A stretch of DNA of 64,000 nt, taken from Pseudonocardia halophobica. Lineage in GTDB: Bacteria; Actinomycetota; Actinomycetes; Mycobacteriales; Pseudonocardiaceae. The stretch covers positions 44,710 through 108,709 of the forward strand of contig NZ_BSFQ01000025.1 in NCBI RefSeq assembly GCF_027922425.1, read 5' to 3'. A program made the position numbers and the translations under genes. This document shows, piece by piece, positions 62,517 through 64,000 of the stretch. Numbering within the stretch: position 1 is the first letter of the stretch; each line of letters starts with the position of its first letter. The notes under the pieces were generated by a model that worked only from the letters and a program-made list of their open reading frames with translations, had not been told where the DNA came from and did not search any database.

Positions 62517-63220
62517 GACTCCTCGCTCACCCAGGCCGTGTACCGCTCCCGGCCCAGCGCCTCGATCAGCCCCGCGGTCTGGGTCGTCTGCGCCGCCAGC
62601 GCGCGGACCTTGCGCGCGGCGACCACGGGCGGCAGCGCCAGGTCGATGCTGAGCCGGTCCTGCTCGACGACCAGCGGGTACCCGGGCTCGTACACGCCGA
62701 GCTCGGCGTCGACCCCGGCCCACCGCCGGGCGTGCCGCGCGGGCACGGCGGCGTGCAGCAGCCGGGTGTGGGGCGGCGCGGCCCGCTCGACGGCGGCGCT
62801 CGTCCACGCGGACACGGTCCGGTGGTCGGAGTGCCCGGTGATCCCGTCGGGTCCGAAGGTCAGCACGGTGTCCGGGCGGACCTCCTCGACGATCCCGGCG
62901 AGCCGGGCGATCGCGACCTCCGCGTCCGCATCGGCGCACTCCCCGTCCCGGTAGTCGAGGAACCGGTGCTCGCGCACGCCGAGGATCCCCAGGCAGTGGG
63001 CCAGTTCGCCGGTGCGCTCCTCGGCCAGCCGGTCCGGCGGCCAGGTCTGCGGGTCGGAGGTCCCGCGCTCGCCGCGGGTGGCGGTCACGCAGACCACCCG
63101 CTGCCCGTGCGCGCGGGCCAGTGCCATGAGGCCGCCGGACAGGTAGGCCTCGTCGTCGGGGTGGGCCCAGATCCCCAGGACGGTGCCCAGCTCGGCGACG
63201 CGATCCGCGGTGGTGATCAT
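62477..63220 (-). CDS. PIG-L family deacetylase (LmbE-like)
   Basis: 247 residues. Zinc motif AHPDDEAYLSGG (about 19-30), the second part FGPDGITGHSDHRTVSAW with the HxDH-type ligands. Members include MshB and Mca of mycothiol metabolism and GlcNAc-PI de-N-acetylases; which one this is cannot be decided, but it is shorter than MshB. ATG at 63220 overlaps the MFS stop (ATGA), so it is translated with the transporter upstream and may act on its substrate. Confidence 0.9.
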   Translation of the reverse strand: MITTADRVAELGTVLGIWAHPDDEAYLSGGLMALARAHGQRVVCVTATRGERGTSDPQTWPPDRLAEERTGELAHCLGILGVREHRFLDYRDGECADADAEVAIARLAGIVEEVRPDTVLTFGPDGITGHSDHRTVSAWTSAAVERAAPPHTRLLHAAVPARHARRWAGVDAELGVYEPGYPLVVEQDRLSIDLALPPVVAARKVRALAAQTTQTAGLIEALGRERYTAWVSEESYLEAERAPLVAA

Positions 63221-64000
63221 GATCGGTCCCTTCTGATCAGGAGCAGGTGCAGGAGCAGGCCGGCGCCGCAGCAGGCCGCGACGACGAGCCGGACCGCGTC
63301 CGCGCCCCCGTCGGGGGCGTCGAGCGCGAGGCCGCCGAGCAGTGTGCCGGCGGCGAAACCGAGGTGGACGGCCGTGCCGTTGAGGGCCAGCACGACCGGC
63401 AGCGGGCCGGCGGCCAGCCCGGCCAGCCGGTGCTGCTGGCCAGGGATGCACGCCCAGGCCGCGGCACCCCAGCCGACGGCCGCGAGGAGCAGCCCGAGGA
63501 TGCCCGGGTCGGCCGTGACGGCGACGACTGCCGCCGCCAGCCCGACGGCGGCGACGGCCACCACGCGAGGGCCGCCCCAGCGGTCGGCGGCGACGCCGCC
63601 ACACCACGTCCCGAGCACCCCGCCGACGCCCATGGCCGCGAGCACCGGCCCCGGCCCGCCCGTCAGCAGGACGTCGAGGTGCGCGTGCACCGCCTGCGAG
63701 CCGGCCATGAGCAGCGCCGACACGCCCAGGACGCCGACGACCGCCGGCGACCGCAGGGGCCGCAACCGCTCGCGGGCCGTCGTCCGCGGGAGGTCCGCGG
63801 CGCCGGCTCCGGCGTGCCACAGCCCGGCCGCGGCGCCCATGGCGAGCACCGCGACCAGCGCGAACGCGGCGCGCCACGAGGACACGTCGGCGAGGACGAC
63901 CCCCAACGGCGCCCCCAGGACCATCGCGAGCGACGACCCGGCGGGCACGACCGCCGCCGCACGCCCCCGCCGCCCTGGTGGCACCGCGGCCAGGGCGGCC
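63217..64000 (-). CDS. MFS transporter, C-terminal part (runs off the window)
   Basis: About 260 residues visible, with eight or so hydrophobic helices; the N-terminus is outside. AAAVVPAGSSLAMVLGAPLG matches the sugar-efflux/arabinose-efflux (DHA1) MFS motif C region. The next helices (VLGVSALLMAGSQAVHA; GGVLGTWCGGVAADRWGG) keep the repeat of motif A. Co-transcribed with the PIG-L deacetylase. Exporter is likelier than importer by family, substrate unknown. Confidence 0.85.
   Translation of the reverse strand, partial: AALAAVPPGRRGRAAAVVPAGSSLAMVLGAPLGVVLADVSSWRAAFALVAVLAMGAAAGLWHAGAGAADLPRTTARERLRPLRSPAVVGVLGVSALLMAGSQAVHAHLDVLLTGGPGPVLAAMGVGGVLGTWCGGVAADRWGGPRVVAVAAVGLAAAVVAVTADPGILGLLLAAVGWGAAAWACIPGQQHRLAGLAAGPLPVVLALNGTAVHLGFAAGTLLGGLALDAPDGGADAVRLVVAACCGAGLLLHLLLIRRDRS

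Overview
High-GC, actinobacterial DNA. Codon third positions are almost all G/C, many genes start with GTG behind GGAGG-type ribosome binding sites, and neighbouring genes are often coupled by ATGA or GTGA overlaps. A mycofactocin-type short-chain dehydrogenase, the relic of an F420-type luciferase-like oxidoreductase, many FadD/FadE/crotonase paralogues, and LAL-, AfsR- and SpoIIE-type regulators suggest a Pseudonocardia-like or related mycolata/Pseudonocardiales soil bacterium. The genus is an inference from gene content.

Region 1 (1-18.2 kb) is a catabolic island of acyl-CoA chemistry. It holds two acyl-CoA synthetases, a fused class III CoA-transferase, a P450, a TLP1-type thiolase homologue, two crotonases, a PDR-type flavin/[2Fe-2S] reductase, three SDRs (one mycofactocin type), two alpha/beta pairs of acyl-CoA dehydrogenases of the steroid-catabolism kind, and a GntR/FCD regulator. 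A near-identical GTAAAGAT motif in three intergenic regions suggests one regulon. The gene set fits oxidation and beta-oxidation of a cyclic, branched or terpenoid/steroid-like carboxylate. Right of it (18.3-20.4 kb) is a scar zone: an Abi-like defence gene without a proper start, the 3' end of a tRNA gene (tRNA-Ala-like) followed by its terminator, and a frameshifted luciferase-like monooxygenase. This looks like the border of an integrated element.

Region 2 (20.4-23.8 kb) is a compact three-gene minus-strand operon: a PhyH-type Fe(II)/2-oxoglutarate dioxygenase, a eukaryotic-type choline/carnitine O-acyltransferase and a SAM methyltransferase. No standard pathway explains the set. Region 3 (23.9-28.6 kb) encodes an NAD-linked formate dehydrogenase whose molybdopterin subunit has an in-frame UGA at the catalytic selenocysteine position, followed at once by a hairpin with a GGUCU loop like the E. 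coli fdhF SECIS. The alpha subunit is split: its N-terminal iron-sulfur part is a separate gene at the far end of the operon.

Region 4 (28.8-41.4 kb) starts with a 15-residue lysine-rich ORF and a double palindromic operator. It then has an acyl-CoA dehydrogenase-ligase-TetR operon, a small membrane protein, a methyltransferase, an MFS-ligase-thiolase-acyl-CoA dehydrogenase-SDR-LysR catabolic operon, and a second, convergent LysR gene. A 162-bp MITE-like element lies at 41.43-41.59 kb.

Region 5 (41.6-64 kb) is regulatory and accessory: a LAL-type LuxR regulator, an orphan SbnA-like PLP enzyme, a PAS-SpoIIE-HATPase-STAS protein, a TetR/SDR pair, an MFS exporter with a long tail of carboxypeptidase-regulatory-like repeats, a 0.5-kb degenerate repeat array bracketed by two similar hairpins, a P450/TetR pair, two amidohydrolases, a FluG-like glutamine synthetase, a methyltransferase, an AfsR-like regulator, a PIG-L deacetylase and the end of an MFS transporter that runs off the window.
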